From Syntrophaceae bacterium UBA7544 (GTDB taxonomy: Bacteria; Desulfobacterota; Syntrophia; Syntrophales; Smithellaceae): 32,458 nt of DNA. Every line of letters begins with the position of its first letter. The first letter of the stretch is position 1. The notes below the pieces were generated by a model. It was not told where the DNA came from, did no database searches, and saw nothing but the letters and a program-made list of their open reading frames with translations. This document shows, piece after piece, positions 7,312-15,040 of the stretch. The DNA is taken from NCBI GenBank assembly GCA_002479215.1, contig DLME01000123.1, positions 1 through 32,458 on the forward strand, given 5' to 3'. The translations under genes were made by a program, and so were the position numbers.

Positions 7312-8502
7312 ATGTCTAACGATGTAGTTGTGGTGGAAATGGGTAGAACGGCAGTGGGAAGGATGGGAGGTGGACTTGCCAATGTTCCATCCATTGAACT
7401 GGCCACCTTTATTATCTCTTCGATTATGAAGAAGGTCAACTTCGATCTGGCCCAGATCGGCGAAATTATCCTAGGCAATGTGGAGAACCGGAGCAACGAA
7501 TCGTGTCTGGCTCGCTGGGCGGGTCAGCGTGCCGGGTTGCCGGTTTCTGTTATCGGATACGCTATCAACAAACTGTGCGGGTCCAGTCTGAAGGCTCTCC
7601 ACAATGCCTCCGATTCCATATTGCTGGGACGTCATAACATCGTTCTGGCGGGCGGTGTCGAAAACATGTCCGGGTACCGATATGCCATGGATAAAGCCAG
7701 GTTTGGGTACCGCATGGGAGACGATGTTCTGATAGATACGCTGATGCAGGTACTGGCGGACAATCCTGATTCGCAAAAACGGCCGGCGGCGCAAACGGCG
7801 GAAAATTTGGCCAAGCTGTACGATATTACCCGGGAAGATCAGGACATTTTTGCCTACACGAGCCAGCAGAGGGCCGTATCGGCGATCAAGGAAGGCAAGT
7901 TCAAAGAAGAGATCATTCCTATGGAGGTGAAGGTCAGCAAGAAACAAACAAAAATCATTGACACGGATGAACACCCCCGCGCGGAAACCACAGTGGAAGG
8001 ACTCGCCAAGCTGTCCCCCATTGTTCCGGGTGGGACAGTTACGGCCGGCAATGCCTGCGGCATCAATGACGGGGCATCCCTCATGATGCTCATGAGTGAG
8101 AAAAAGGCCCAGGAGCTAAAGATGAAGCCGATTGCCAAGATCAGGGGGTATGCGTCGGCTGGCGTCGAAATGCACATCTTCGGCATCGGTCCTGCCCCGG
8201 CTATAAGAGCTTCATTGAAAAGAGCGAACTTGAATCTGGGTGATATGGGGCTGATTGAGATCAATGAAGCATTTGCCGCCCAGGTTATTGCCTGTGAAAA
8301 AGAACTGGGGCTGGATCACAACATAGTCAACGTGAATGGCGGTGCCATCGCCTTGGGACATGCCTTGGGCAACACGGGGACCCGGATCAGCATTACTCTT
8401 CTGAAAGAAATGGTCCGCAGAAAATGCAAATACGGCGTCAGCAGCGCCTGTATCGGATCGGGATTGGGCATAGCCGTCGTCTGGGAAAACCTGACCATAT
8501 AG
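7312..8502 (+). CDS. Acetyl-CoA acetyltransferase (thiolase)
   Basis: This 396-residue protein is a type II (biosynthetic/degradative) thiolase that cleaves acetoacetyl-CoA to two acetyl-CoA or condenses them. The nucleophilic Cys89 lies in AINKLCGSSLKAL, the motif NEAFAAQ is present, His350 is in GGAIALGHALGNTG, and the second catalytic cysteine is Cys380. The C-terminal motif is unusual: SACIGSGLGIA, where most thiolases have CIGGGQG(I/M)A. The N-terminus is also short before VGRMGG. The ATG at 7312 follows AAGAGGAG. A 179-base gap with a hairpin separates it from the dehydratase gene, so it may have a separate or attenuated transcript. It completes the route from crotonyl-CoA to acetyl-CoA apart from the missing hydratase. 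Confidence 0.94.
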   Translation: MSNDVVVVEMGRTAVGRMGGGLANVPSIELATFIISSIMKKVNFDLAQIGEIILGNVENRSNESCLARWAGQRAGLPVSVIGYAINKLCGSSLKALHNASDSILLGRHNIVLAGGVENMSGYRYAMDKARFGYRMGDDVLIDTLMQVLADNPDSQKRPAAQTAENLAKLYDITREDQDIFAYTSQQRAVSAIKEGKFKEEIIPMEVKVSKKQTKIIDTDEHPRAETTVEGLAKLSPIVPGGTVTAGNACGINDGASLMMLMSEKKAQELKMKPIAKIRGYASAGVEMHIFGIGPAPAIRASLKRANLNLGDMGLIEINEAFAAQVIACEKELGLDHNIVNVNGGAIALGHALGNTGTRISITLLKEMVRRKCKYGVSSACIGSGLGIAVVWENLTI

Positions 8503-8596
8503 GACAATCAGATATTGAAACATAAGAAACTGTCTTTTCAAGACCTAACCCCAAATGTGCACTTAGATATATGACATTTCTATAAGGTGTAATCAA

Positions 8597-9202
8597 ATGA
8601 CAGTCGAAGAGCGTTACAGAGAAAGATACAAATCAGAGGACACTCCTTGGGACGTCGGCCAGCCGGATTTCAATCTTATCGAAGTTGTGACCAAAAAACC
8701 TATTTTGAGCTGCAAAGTCTTGGATATCGGCTGTGGAACCGGAGACAATTCCATATGGCTTGCCCAGAATCGCTTTCAGGTTATTGGTACTGATACTTCG
8801 GACATTGCTCTAAAGAAGGCAAAAGAAAAAGCTTCTAAAGCTAACGTTACATGCGATTTTATTCTTGTTGATTTTCTTAAGCACAAAATTGAAGGTGCTC
8901 CTTTTGGTTTTGTATTTGACAGAGGCTGTTTTCACTCATTCAGTTCTGAAAATGATCGAAGAAGGTTTGCCCAAAATGTCTCTACTCATTTGGAAGAAGC
9001 CGGCCTGTGGTTGACAATCGTTGGCAACGCTGATGAACATCGCCAAGGTCCTGGTCCACCTCAACGGACTGCAGGAGATATAATCTTGGCAGTGGAACCC
9101 TATTTTGAGGTTCTTTCACTTACCTCCAGCCATTTCGGATCTAATCGTCCAAATCCACCCAGAGCCTGGAGGTGCCTGATGCAGAAACGGCATGTCACAT
9201 AA
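8597..9202 (+). CDS. Class I SAM-dependent methyltransferase
   Basis: This 201-residue protein has the Rossmann-like methyltransferase fold. Motif I, VLDIGCGTGDNSIWLA, lies at about residues 41-56 and the acidic ribose-binding end of beta-2 is VIGTDTSD. The N-terminal segment with TPWDVGQPDF and the later DRGCFHSF resemble the TPMT/TehB-like group that methylates small thiols, metalloids or similar molecules, but the substrate cannot be told. The ATG at 8597 has a weak AAGGTG upstream (8584-8589). It follows the thiolase gene by 94 bases on the same strand. It has no obvious metabolic link to the cluster and is followed by 567 bases without a gene. Confidence 0.85.
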   Translation: MTVEERYRERYKSEDTPWDVGQPDFNLIEVVTKKPILSCKVLDIGCGTGDNSIWLAQNRFQVIGTDTSDIALKKAKEKASKANVTCDFILVDFLKHKIEGAPFGFVFDRGCFHSFSSENDRRRFAQNVSTHLEEAGLWLTIVGNADEHRQGPGPPQRTAGDIILAVEPYFEVLSLTSSHFGSNRPNPPRAWRCLMQKRHVT

Positions 9203-9239
9203 ATGTTTTTGATATTTACCATAATTGCTCGTATAACAT

Positions 9240-9284
9240 GCGCCTGCACGAGGACTGCTCGTTTCCTCGCGGCATGTGAGGCGC
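9240..9284. other. Nested inverted repeat downstream of the methyltransferase gene
   Basis: Two arms are nested: GCGCCT (9240-9245) with AGGCGC (9279-9284), and CGAGGA (9249-9254) with TCCTCG (9264-9269). It may end the methyltransferase transcript or be part of the repeat element that follows. No T run is present. Confidence 0.4.
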
Positions 9285-9290
9285 GGCATT

Positions 9291-9353
9291 ACTCTCTTTC
9301 AATCCGCTATCCTCGATTCTGACAACTGCCGACCACTGAACAGTTGTAGGTGT
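9291..9353 (+). repeat. 63-bp dispersed repeat, copy 1 (second at 13974-14036)
   Basis: It aligns without gaps to 13974-14036, with eight differences in 63 bases; the most conserved block reads ATTCTGACAACTGC. A related tail (TTCTTCCTG) occurs further downstream of both copies, after a spacer longer here. Both copies lie just after genes on the + strand. No protein is encoded, and no known element is recognised. Confidence 0.8.
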
Positions 9354-9440
9354 TATGGACTAATATTTTCTTAAAAATATTGGTTAATATAGTTCTTCCT
9401 GAAACAAACAAAACGTCAACCTCGGCGAAAATGCTGGACT

Positions 9441-9462
9441 TCAATCCGTAATAAACACAATT
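9441..9462 (+). repeat. 22-bp repeat, copy 1 (second at 16750-16771)
   Basis: TCAATCCGTAATAAACACAA plus TT recurs at 16750-16771 with one difference. Its first half resembles the ATCCGTAAT part of the 63-bp repeat at 13974, so the elements may be related. Confidence 0.6.
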
Positions 9463-9484
9463 AATGTCCAATAAACATTGTCAC

Positions 9485-9667
9485 TACACATCGCATTATG
9501 ATGTGTATTTTGTATCCATGTGAATACCCTCAGATGGATATATATTACCCAATCAACCGCGATAAAAAACAAATGATATTTTGGCTTATTCATAATTTAT
9601 CATTCAATAACAAGTAGTTATTGAATTTAAATTTTATTGGTATAAAACTTGTATAATCTTGTATAAT
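9485..9667 (+). promoter_or_regulatory. Control region of the GNAT gene: inverted repeats and doubled -10 box
   Basis: Two perfect inverted repeats stand here: TACACATC/GATGTGTA (9485-9492/9500-9507) and ATTCAATAAC/GTTATTGAAT (9602-9611/9617-9626). After them CTTGTATAAT occurs twice in tandem (9648-9657 and 9658-9667), giving two exact TATAAT -10 boxes ten bases apart. The -35 region is poor (TTGGTA at 9637-9642, 19 bases before the second -10). The palindromes may be operator sites. The rest of 9203-9769 holds only the repeats listed separately. Confidence 0.5.
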
Positions 9668-9769
9668 GATGTCATCAGAATAGCATGCTGAAAGAGGAGA
9701 ATCTTTATTAAGTATTACCTTCTTAAACGCTTAATATACTATTATTCTCAGAATGGTTTTGTCGAAACC

Positions 9770-10354
9770 GTGAAGGGCATTGTCAGGTTAGCAGACCGCA
9801 CGTTTATGCGCAATGAATCGATCCTTATTTTTGCTGATATTGCAGATTTAAAAAAAGAAATAATTGAATTGCCTAATTCATTTACCATTGAGAAGATAAC
9901 AAAAAAGGAAGATTTGGCACCAAAAGACATGGAAAGATTCCTTTCGTATTCACATCCAGATTTTATTAAACATTACATAAATGAACACTTCAGGAAAGGG
10001 GCAATCCTTTGGGTTCTCAAAAGCGATGGCGATATTGTCAGCTTTGAATGGTCCCTTCGCGGGGAAAATGCCATAGGACATTACTTTTTCCCAATGACTC
10101 CTAATGACGTAGTTATCTTCGATGCGCACACATGGGAGGAGTATCGAGGACACACCTACTATGCCATATTAGTCAAGCATATTCTTATGAACCTCTCAAA
10201 GGAAGGGGTAACACGAGTCTATACAGAAGTAAAAGCACGCAATGTTTCCGGCATGGCGATCATCAATAAGACTTGTCTTCGACCATTTGGTGTTGCACGA
10301 AAATTTCAAATAAAAAACAAATTAATTACCACTTACCTGACCCCCAAGGGGTAA
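9770..10354 (+). CDS. GNAT-fold acetyltransferase-like protein
   Basis: The C-terminal half has the look of a GNAT domain: a beta strand (DVVIFDAHTW), the acetyl-CoA-loop-like EEYRGHTYYAILVKHIL and a final ARNVSGMAIINKTCLRPFG, where N-S-(x)-A-I-N is typical of GNAT helix 4. Substrate unknown. The GTG at 9770 is the only standard start that keeps the whole domain, but it has no ribosome-binding site. The frame stays open and protein-like upstream to 9701 (KYYLLKRLIYYYSQNGFVE), and AGAGGAGA (9693-9700) lies just before an ATT at 9707, so the real protein may start there with a rare codon or a mutated ATG. The gene is flanked by repeats on both sides and stands alone. Confidence 0.72.
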   Translation: MKGIVRLADRTFMRNESILIFADIADLKKEIIELPNSFTIEKITKKEDLAPKDMERFLSYSHPDFIKHYINEHFRKGAILWVLKSDGDIVSFEWSLRGENAIGHYFFPMTPNDVVIFDAHTWEEYRGHTYYAILVKHILMNLSKEGVTRVYTEVKARNVSGMAIINKTCLRPFGVARKFQIKNKLITTYLTPKG

Positions 10355-10453
10355 GTTGCACTCGCTGCTAATTTTCGCGTTGTGGATCAAACATTTCAAA
10401 CGCAAATCATTAAAATATTTATTCAACATGGTTATTTGTTTGTAGGTGAAGCA
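10355..10453 (+). repeat. Dispersed repeat, copy 2 of 2 (first at 1037-1143)
   Basis: The core 10381-10450 matches 1071-1140 without gaps, with about nine differences. It begins directly after the stop codon of the GNAT gene. Just beyond its end is a small hairpin, CGACTTC/GAAGTCG (10460-10466/10472-10478), without a T run, not shared with the first copy. Confidence 0.75.
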
Positions 10454-10575
10454 GATAATCGACTTCTTCCTGAAGTCGTGAATCTTAAAATTAATGCAAA
10501 TATACAATACTGCAATTGGTAATAGTTAAATACCCCTTAACCTATTCACCTAAAATAATATTACAATATTATATC

Positions 10576-10619
10576 TTGACAGATTGAACGGATAAATATA
10601 TTTTGTTGTCTTGACAACA
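10576..10619 (+). promoter_or_regulatory. Promoter and MarR-type operator for the marR-emrAB operon
   Basis: TTGACA (10576-10581) is followed after 17 bases by TATTTT (10599-10604), a reasonable sigma-70 promoter. Overlapping its downstream edge is a perfect palindrome, TGTTGTCTTGACAACA (10604-10619). MarR proteins bind such 16-20 base palindromes at their own promoters, so autorepression by the regulator at 10648 is expected; this is inferred. Confidence 0.65.
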
Positions 10620-10647
10620 TGTTTATAAAGACAAAAAAGTTGTTTTA

Positions 10648-11100
10648 ATGAGACAAAAGATCGAAACATTTTCTTTGGATGAATCGCTCGGGTTCTGGCT
10701 ATATCGCAGCCATATTCAAGTATCCGCTGCTTTACGACAGACTTTTCAGGATGCAGGCTATGATTTAACGCCAGAACAATGGGCAGTTTTGTTACGTCTG
10801 CGGGAACAAGAGGGACTGAATCAAAGTCAACTTGGAGAAAAAACTTCCAAAGACCGTCACAACATTACCCGCATTCTCAAACAACTGAACAGGCGTGGAT
10901 ATATTGAAAAACTACATGATGAAAAAGACAAACGTGCTTTTCACGTTTATTTAGCTCCGGCTGGGCGCAGTATTTTAAAGGAATTGAAACCTGTAGTCTT
11001 GAAGCACCGTGATCGAGTGTGTAAGGGTTTTAGTAAAGATGATTTGCTGAAGATTCGTGCTTATCTTGGACATATAGTTAATAATCTGCGACGTTCATAA
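10648..11100 (+). CDS. MarR-family transcriptional regulator
   Basis: This 150-residue winged-helix protein has the MarR layout: an N-terminal dimerisation helix (SLGFWLYRSHIQVSAALRQ), then LTPEQWAVLLRLREQEGLNQ, the recognition region LGEKTSKDRHNITRILKQL, and the wing (RRGYIEKLHDEKDKRAFHVY), followed by the closing dimer helices. It would repress a drug-efflux operon and release DNA upon binding a phenolic or similar ligand. The ATG at 10648 lacks a good ribosome-binding site. It precedes the EmrA-like gene by 80 bases on the same strand, and a palindrome lies over its promoter, the usual arrangement of emrRAB-like loci. Confidence 0.93.
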   Translation: MRQKIETFSLDESLGFWLYRSHIQVSAALRQTFQDAGYDLTPEQWAVLLRLREQEGLNQSQLGEKTSKDRHNITRILKQLNRRGYIEKLHDEKDKRAFHVYLAPAGRSILKELKPVVLKHRDRVCKGFSKDDLLKIRAYLGHIVNNLRRS

Positions 11101-11180
11101 TTATGATAAATGATGCATCGGAATAGAGAAATTCAAGCTGATGCAAATGAATAAGGTAGTTCCAATTCAGTAGGCAGAAT

Positions 11181-12227
11181 ATGAAAAAACGGGGATTTAG
11201 AATAGTTGTTGTTACTGTAATCGTAGCAGCGGTTATATATGGAATTGTGTATTTCATTCACTCCCTTTCTTATGAAAGTACTGATGATGCATATGTGGCG
11301 GGTACGGTTGTTCCCATCGCCGCTGAAGTCAGGGGTAAGGTGATTAATGTGTATATTGACGACAATCAATATGTCGATGCCGGAAAGCCCCTTCTGGAAA
11401 TTTACCAGCAGGATTATCTCGATCTGGTGAAAGAAAAAAAAGAGGCTATATCCAGATTAACGTCTGAAGAAAATGAGCATGCAGCAACTATTGTGGAAAA
11501 AGAAAAAACTCTGACCAAAGCGCGAGCTAATCTGGATGTGGCAATAAGTGAAGAAGACCTGGCGCAAAAGGAAGTGCAACGTTATGAAAGCTTGCTGAAA
11601 AAAGATGCCGTATCCCAAAATCAGTATGATCAAATGAAATCGCGCTGGCAGGTAACTGTTGCCCGCCGTCAGGCAGCCGCTGCTGCTATTGATGAGGCTG
11701 ATGCTGCTCTCAAAGCTATCAAAGCAAAGTACGCAACTCAGTCTTTTAAGATCAAGGAAGCACAAGCAACAAAAAATCTGGCTGAGCGTGATTTGACAAG
11801 AACTGTTGTTATCGCGCCTATCAGCGGCAGAATTGGCATGAAGAATGTCGACCCGGGGAAGTATGTGATGCCGGGGCAGACGCTACTTTCTATTGTTAAA
11901 GAAGACATCTGGGTAATTGCTAACTTTAAAGAAACACAAATTACAAAAATGGCGGTTGGCCAGCCGGTAGAGATCAAAGTTGACGCATATCCCTCAATAA
12001 AATTTTCCGGCCATGTCGACAGTCTCCAGCCCGGCACCGGCTCCGTCTTCAGTTTACTGCCCCCGGAGAATGCGACAGGCAATTTTGTAAAAGTTGTGCA
12101 AAGGGTGCCGGTTAAAATAGTTATCGATTTCAAATTCGATCCAAAACATCCTCTATGGCCGGGCCTTTCGGTTGTTCCCATTGTCGATGTAACACGCCAG
12201 ACCGGACCAAAATTGTTGAAACAATAG
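11181..12227 (+). CDS. EmrA/HlyD-type membrane fusion protein
   Basis: This 348-residue periplasmic adaptor has one N-terminal membrane anchor (about residues 7-27), a lipoyl-like half (STDDAYVAGTVVPIAAEVRG, the EmrA opening), a long alpha-helical hairpin (about residues 75-195, rich in Glu, Lys and Ala), then the second lipoyl half (APISGRIGMKNVDPGKYVMPGQ) and a beta-barrel (VIANFKETQ). It would link the inner-membrane pump encoded next to an outer-membrane channel. Only seven bases separate its stop from the EmrB-like start, so the two are co-translated or co-transcribed. No outer-membrane partner is in this operon; a TolC/NodT-type channel at 29049 belongs to another pump. Confidence 0.93.
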   Translation: MKKRGFRIVVVTVIVAAVIYGIVYFIHSLSYESTDDAYVAGTVVPIAAEVRGKVINVYIDDNQYVDAGKPLLEIYQQDYLDLVKEKKEAISRLTSEENEHAATIVEKEKTLTKARANLDVAISEEDLAQKEVQRYESLLKKDAVSQNQYDQMKSRWQVTVARRQAAAAAIDEADAALKAIKAKYATQSFKIKEAQATKNLAERDLTRTVVIAPISGRIGMKNVDPGKYVMPGQTLLSIVKEDIWVIANFKETQITKMAVGQPVEIKVDAYPSIKFSGHVDSLQPGTGSVFSLLPPENATGNFVKVVQRVPVKIVIDFKFDPKHPLWPGLSVVPIVDVTRQTGPKLLKQ

Positions 12228-12234
12228 AGGTTCC

Positions 12235-13788
12235 ATGGACGAAAGCCACGGTCCACATAAATGGTTAATCACCCTGACAGTCATGACCGGTAGCATCATG
12301 TCGTCACTGGACATAAGCATTGTCAATGTAGCCCTACCGCACATGCGTGGCACACTGGGCGCTTCCGTGGAAGAAATTACCTGGGTTTCCACCGGATATA
12401 TCCTGTCCAATGTCATCATTATGCCCATAGTCGCTTTTTTAAGCTCACGTTTCGGCCGCAAGAATTTTTATATCTTTTCCGTTTTATTATTTACCGCTTC
12501 ATCCATGCTTTGCGGAATAGCCTGGGACCTTACCTCCATGGTGGTATTCCGGATAATGCAGGGTATTGGTGCAGGTGCGCTGATACCGGTTTCGCAATCA
12601 GTACTGCGAGAAACATTCCCGCCTAAAGAACAGGCTATGGCTATGGGAATTTTCGGAGTGGGTGTAATGCTGGGGCCGGCAATTGGCCCCACCCTTGGCG
12701 GATGGCTCACCGATAATTATTCCTGGCCGTGGATATTTTATATCAATGTTCCGATTGGTATTATCAATGTCCTGCTGATTATGAAGTTTATAGAGGATCC
12801 GTACTATCTTGTCCGGCAAACCGGCAAGGTTGATGTTCTCGGGCTATCCCTCATGATGGTTGGCCTAGGAGCATTACAGACGATGCTGGAGGAGGGAGAA
12901 CTAAACGATTGGTTTTCTTCGAATTTTATTATTTATCTTTCCTTAGTTGCCTCATTTGGGCTGATATTATTTATTTGGCGGGAATTGAAGGTGGAAAACC
13001 CGGTAGTAAATCTGCGTATTTTAAAAGACATCAATTTCAGCTCAGCGACATTTCTGAGTGGCATTCTTGGCTTGGCGCTGATGAGCAGTCTCTTTATCCT
13101 GCCGTTATTCTTGCAGCAGCTTTTGGGCTATCCGGCTTTCGATTCGGGACTGGCGCTGATTCCCCGATCTGTAGCCATGCTCATGATCATGCCGCTTGCC
13201 GGGAGAATTTATAATCGAGTAGGACCCCGGCTGATGATAGGAATAGGGCTATTTCTAAATGCTGTTTCATTTTATCAACTTTCCATTCTTTCCCTGAGCA
13301 TTGGTATTTGGGACATATTTTTACCTCAATTTTTGCAGGGAGTCGCATTCGGATTGATTTTTGTTTCTTTAAGCACGGCAGCACTTTCCACCATTGAAAA
13401 ACAGATGCTGACTGCTGCGGCAGGACTTTATAACGTTGTGCGGCAGGTGTTTAGTAGTGTCGGCATTGCTCTGGCCACTACAATATTAACCCATGGAGAA
13501 CAAGCCAACAGGGCACTGCTAATGGAACACATAACCGCATTTGGCAATACCAGCGCAGAAACTCTGCGCTCTCTGTCTCAATATTTTTCTTCCCAGGGTA
13601 TGGACATTATTGATGCCCAAAATAAGGCACTGAAAGCAATTGAAGGAATCGTGATGAGGCAGGCCAGTATGATTTCTTTCAATCATGTATTTTTCCTGAT
13701 TGCAGTGATTTTCGTTATTTCCACACCCTTAATATTTTTAATAAACGATTCAAGAAGAGAACTAAAAACGGAAATCATTAACGAATAG
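12235..13788 (+). CDS. EmrB/QacA-type MFS drug:H+ antiporter (DHA2, 14 TM)
   Basis: This 517-residue protein is a DHA2 major facilitator. The opening (TLTVMTGSIMSSLDISIVNVALPHMRG) holds the membrane-embedded Asp of motif D1; motif A appears as LSSRFGRKNFY, and motif C as GVMLGPAIGPTLGGWL. About 14 hydrophobic helices fit its length. It would export lipophilic drugs or organic acids using the proton gradient, together with the adaptor encoded just upstream. The ATG at 12235 has a weak AGAGG (12225-12229) overlapping the end of the emrA-like gene. Regulation is probably by the MarR protein at 10648. Confidence 0.95.
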   Translation: MDESHGPHKWLITLTVMTGSIMSSLDISIVNVALPHMRGTLGASVEEITWVSTGYILSNVIIMPIVAFLSSRFGRKNFYIFSVLLFTASSMLCGIAWDLTSMVVFRIMQGIGAGALIPVSQSVLRETFPPKEQAMAMGIFGVGVMLGPAIGPTLGGWLTDNYSWPWIFYINVPIGIINVLLIMKFIEDPYYLVRQTGKVDVLGLSLMMVGLGALQTMLEEGELNDWFSSNFIIYLSLVASFGLILFIWRELKVENPVVNLRILKDINFSSATFLSGILGLALMSSLFILPLFLQQLLGYPAFDSGLALIPRSVAMLMIMPLAGRIYNRVGPRLMIGIGLFLNAVSFYQLSILSLSIGIWDIFLPQFLQGVAFGLIFVSLSTAALSTIEKQMLTAAAGLYNVVRQVFSSVGIALATTILTHGEQANRALLMEHITAFGNTSAETLRSLSQYFSSQGMDIIDAQNKALKAIEGIVMRQASMISFNHVFFLIAVIFVISTPLIFLINDSRRELKTEIINE

Positions 13789-13806
13789 ATAACCGGGGAG
13801 GTGGGC

Positions 13807-13962
13807 ATGAGGGGAATATTATCGCAGGCTGCAATCAAATTAGGAATTCAACCAGACATACTGGATAGGTATGACGAAAGATCGACGAGTATGATTGAAA
13901 ATATTGTTCAATCATGTTGTTTTGGCAAGACGGAAACGCTTACCTGTCGCTCGCATTGCTGA
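13807..13962 (+). CDS. Small protein of unknown function, 51 residues
   Basis: The ATG at 13807 has a strong ribosome-binding site (GGGGAGG, 13796-13802) and begins 18 bases after the emrB-like stop, so translation as the last gene of the operon is likely. It reads MRGILSQAAIKLGIQPDILD and onward to a Cys-containing tail (VQSCCFG, then TCRSHC). The last residues run up to the repeat at 13974, so the gene may be truncated by that element and the tail may be out-of-context sequence. No family is recognised. Confidence 0.4.
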   Translation: MRGILSQAAIKLGIQPDILDRYDERSTSMIENIVQSCCFGKTETLTCRSHC

Positions 13963-13973
13963 TACATAACAGT

Positions 13974-14036
13974 ACTCTCTTGCGATCCGTAATCCTCAAT
14001 TCTGACAACTGCTGACTACTGAACAGTCGTAGGTGT
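13974..14036 (+). repeat. 63-bp dispersed repeat, copy 2 (first at 9291-9353)
   Basis: It matches 9291-9353 with eight differences and no gaps. It starts 11 bases after the small ORF and is followed at 14050 by TTCTTCCTG, also found after the first copy. A related ATCCGTAAT motif occurs in the 22-bp repeats at 9441 and 16750. Confidence 0.8.
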
Positions 14037-14140
14037 AGTCAGTAAGCACTTCTTCCTGTAATGTTGTTTTTCTTATTTTCCCAATTCACACAACATTTCA
14101 ATCGGAAATAATCAAAAAACTGCTGAACTCTAACTTAACA

Positions 14141-14167
14141 TGTGGTTCAAACATCAAGGGCAGGTCA
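14141..14167 (+). mobile_element. IS3-type transposase end, relic
   Basis: The 27 bases match 16723-16749 with four differences and, read in frame, give HVVQTSRAGH (from 14138), the usual C-terminal sequence near the right end of IS3-group transposases (VVQ-SGAGH). Nothing else of the element is recognisable. The region 14037-14215 holds no other gene. Confidence 0.5.
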
Positions 14168-14215
14168 CGAGTATATCCATCAATCCTGCATAACCCTCTG
14201 CATCCTCCGGTTATG

Positions 14216-15040
14216 TCAACCCGCGGTTTTTTGCTGCATTTTCTTTGAGATATTGGCAATGACGAGCTCAGTCATCAACTTCCTCCCCGCCGCCTGAGCC
14301 GGGGCAAACTTCCTGACAAAATTGATTTCTTCCTCCGTCGGATGGGCCGTTTCTGTTAGATCCGGTGATATCTTCAAATCCCAGGGGACATTTTTTTTTA
14401 TATCTTCGATACGAACTTTAGGATGAATCTGGGCCAGATACAGCTCCTTCGTGTCCGGATCGAACCGGAAAACGCCTTTGGTTGTCAGGAGCATGGAGGG
14501 GCCGCTTCCCTTGGGGTAGCGTCCTGTTTTTTCTCGGCTATTTCCACCAGCCAGATAACCTGGGGATGTTACATAGTCAAGCTTTTTCACAAACTCCCCG
14601 CCCAGCATGGTGAGGACTGTTCGTTTAGAATAGGATATGAAATCAGCCGCACCGCCCGAGCCAGGCAGGCGCATCGTCGGCTTGTAGTAGTCACCGATCA
14701 CGGTGGTATTGAGATTCCCATACTTGTCGATCTGGCCCACCCCAAGGAAGCAGACATCGACAAATCCCCGGTATGCCATGGTGAACGCGGAAAACAGATC
14801 TGTAGCATAGGCAAATCCACGCAACGCATTAGCATCAGCAATGTGGTTGAGAGGTAACAGGGGTTCAAAATCGATAATGCCCGATTCCATCATCAATGTC
14901 GCATGGGGGGCATAGATGGCCTTGGCCAGAGCACCGGCTGCGACGGGTAATCCTATCCCCAAAATCACATTTTCATAATCGCGGATTTCCTTCGCGACAG
15001 TAATAACCAACAATTCTTCCAGTGTGTATGCCTTACTCAT
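14216..15040 (-). CDS. CoA-transferase beta subunit (glutaconate CoA-transferase type, GctB)
   Basis: This 274-residue protein is the B subunit of a class I CoA-transferase of the GctB/IpdB kind. The catalytic glutamate that forms the gamma-glutamyl-CoA intermediate is at about residue 52 in LMMESGIID, as Glu54 in the Acidaminococcus enzyme; LPGSGGAADF is a further conserved loop. With the A subunit it would move CoA between an acyl-CoA donor and a carboxylic acid. The start overlaps the end of the A gene by eight bases, implying translational coupling. The family includes glutaconate transferases and the IpdAB hydrolases of steroid ring breakdown, so the acyl group is not settled. Confidence 0.9.
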   Translation of the reverse strand: MSKAYTLEELLVITVAKEIRDYENVILGIGLPVAAGALAKAIYAPHATLMMESGIIDFEPLLPLNHIADANALRGFAYATDLFSAFTMAYRGFVDVCFLGVGQIDKYGNLNTTVIGDYYKPTMRLPGSGGAADFISYSKRTVLTMLGGEFVKKLDYVTSPGYLAGGNSREKTGRYPKGSGPSMLLTTKGVFRFDPDTKELYLAQIHPKVRIEDIKKNVPWDLKISPDLTETAHPTEEEINFVRKFAPAQAAGRKLMTELVIANISKKMQQKTAG

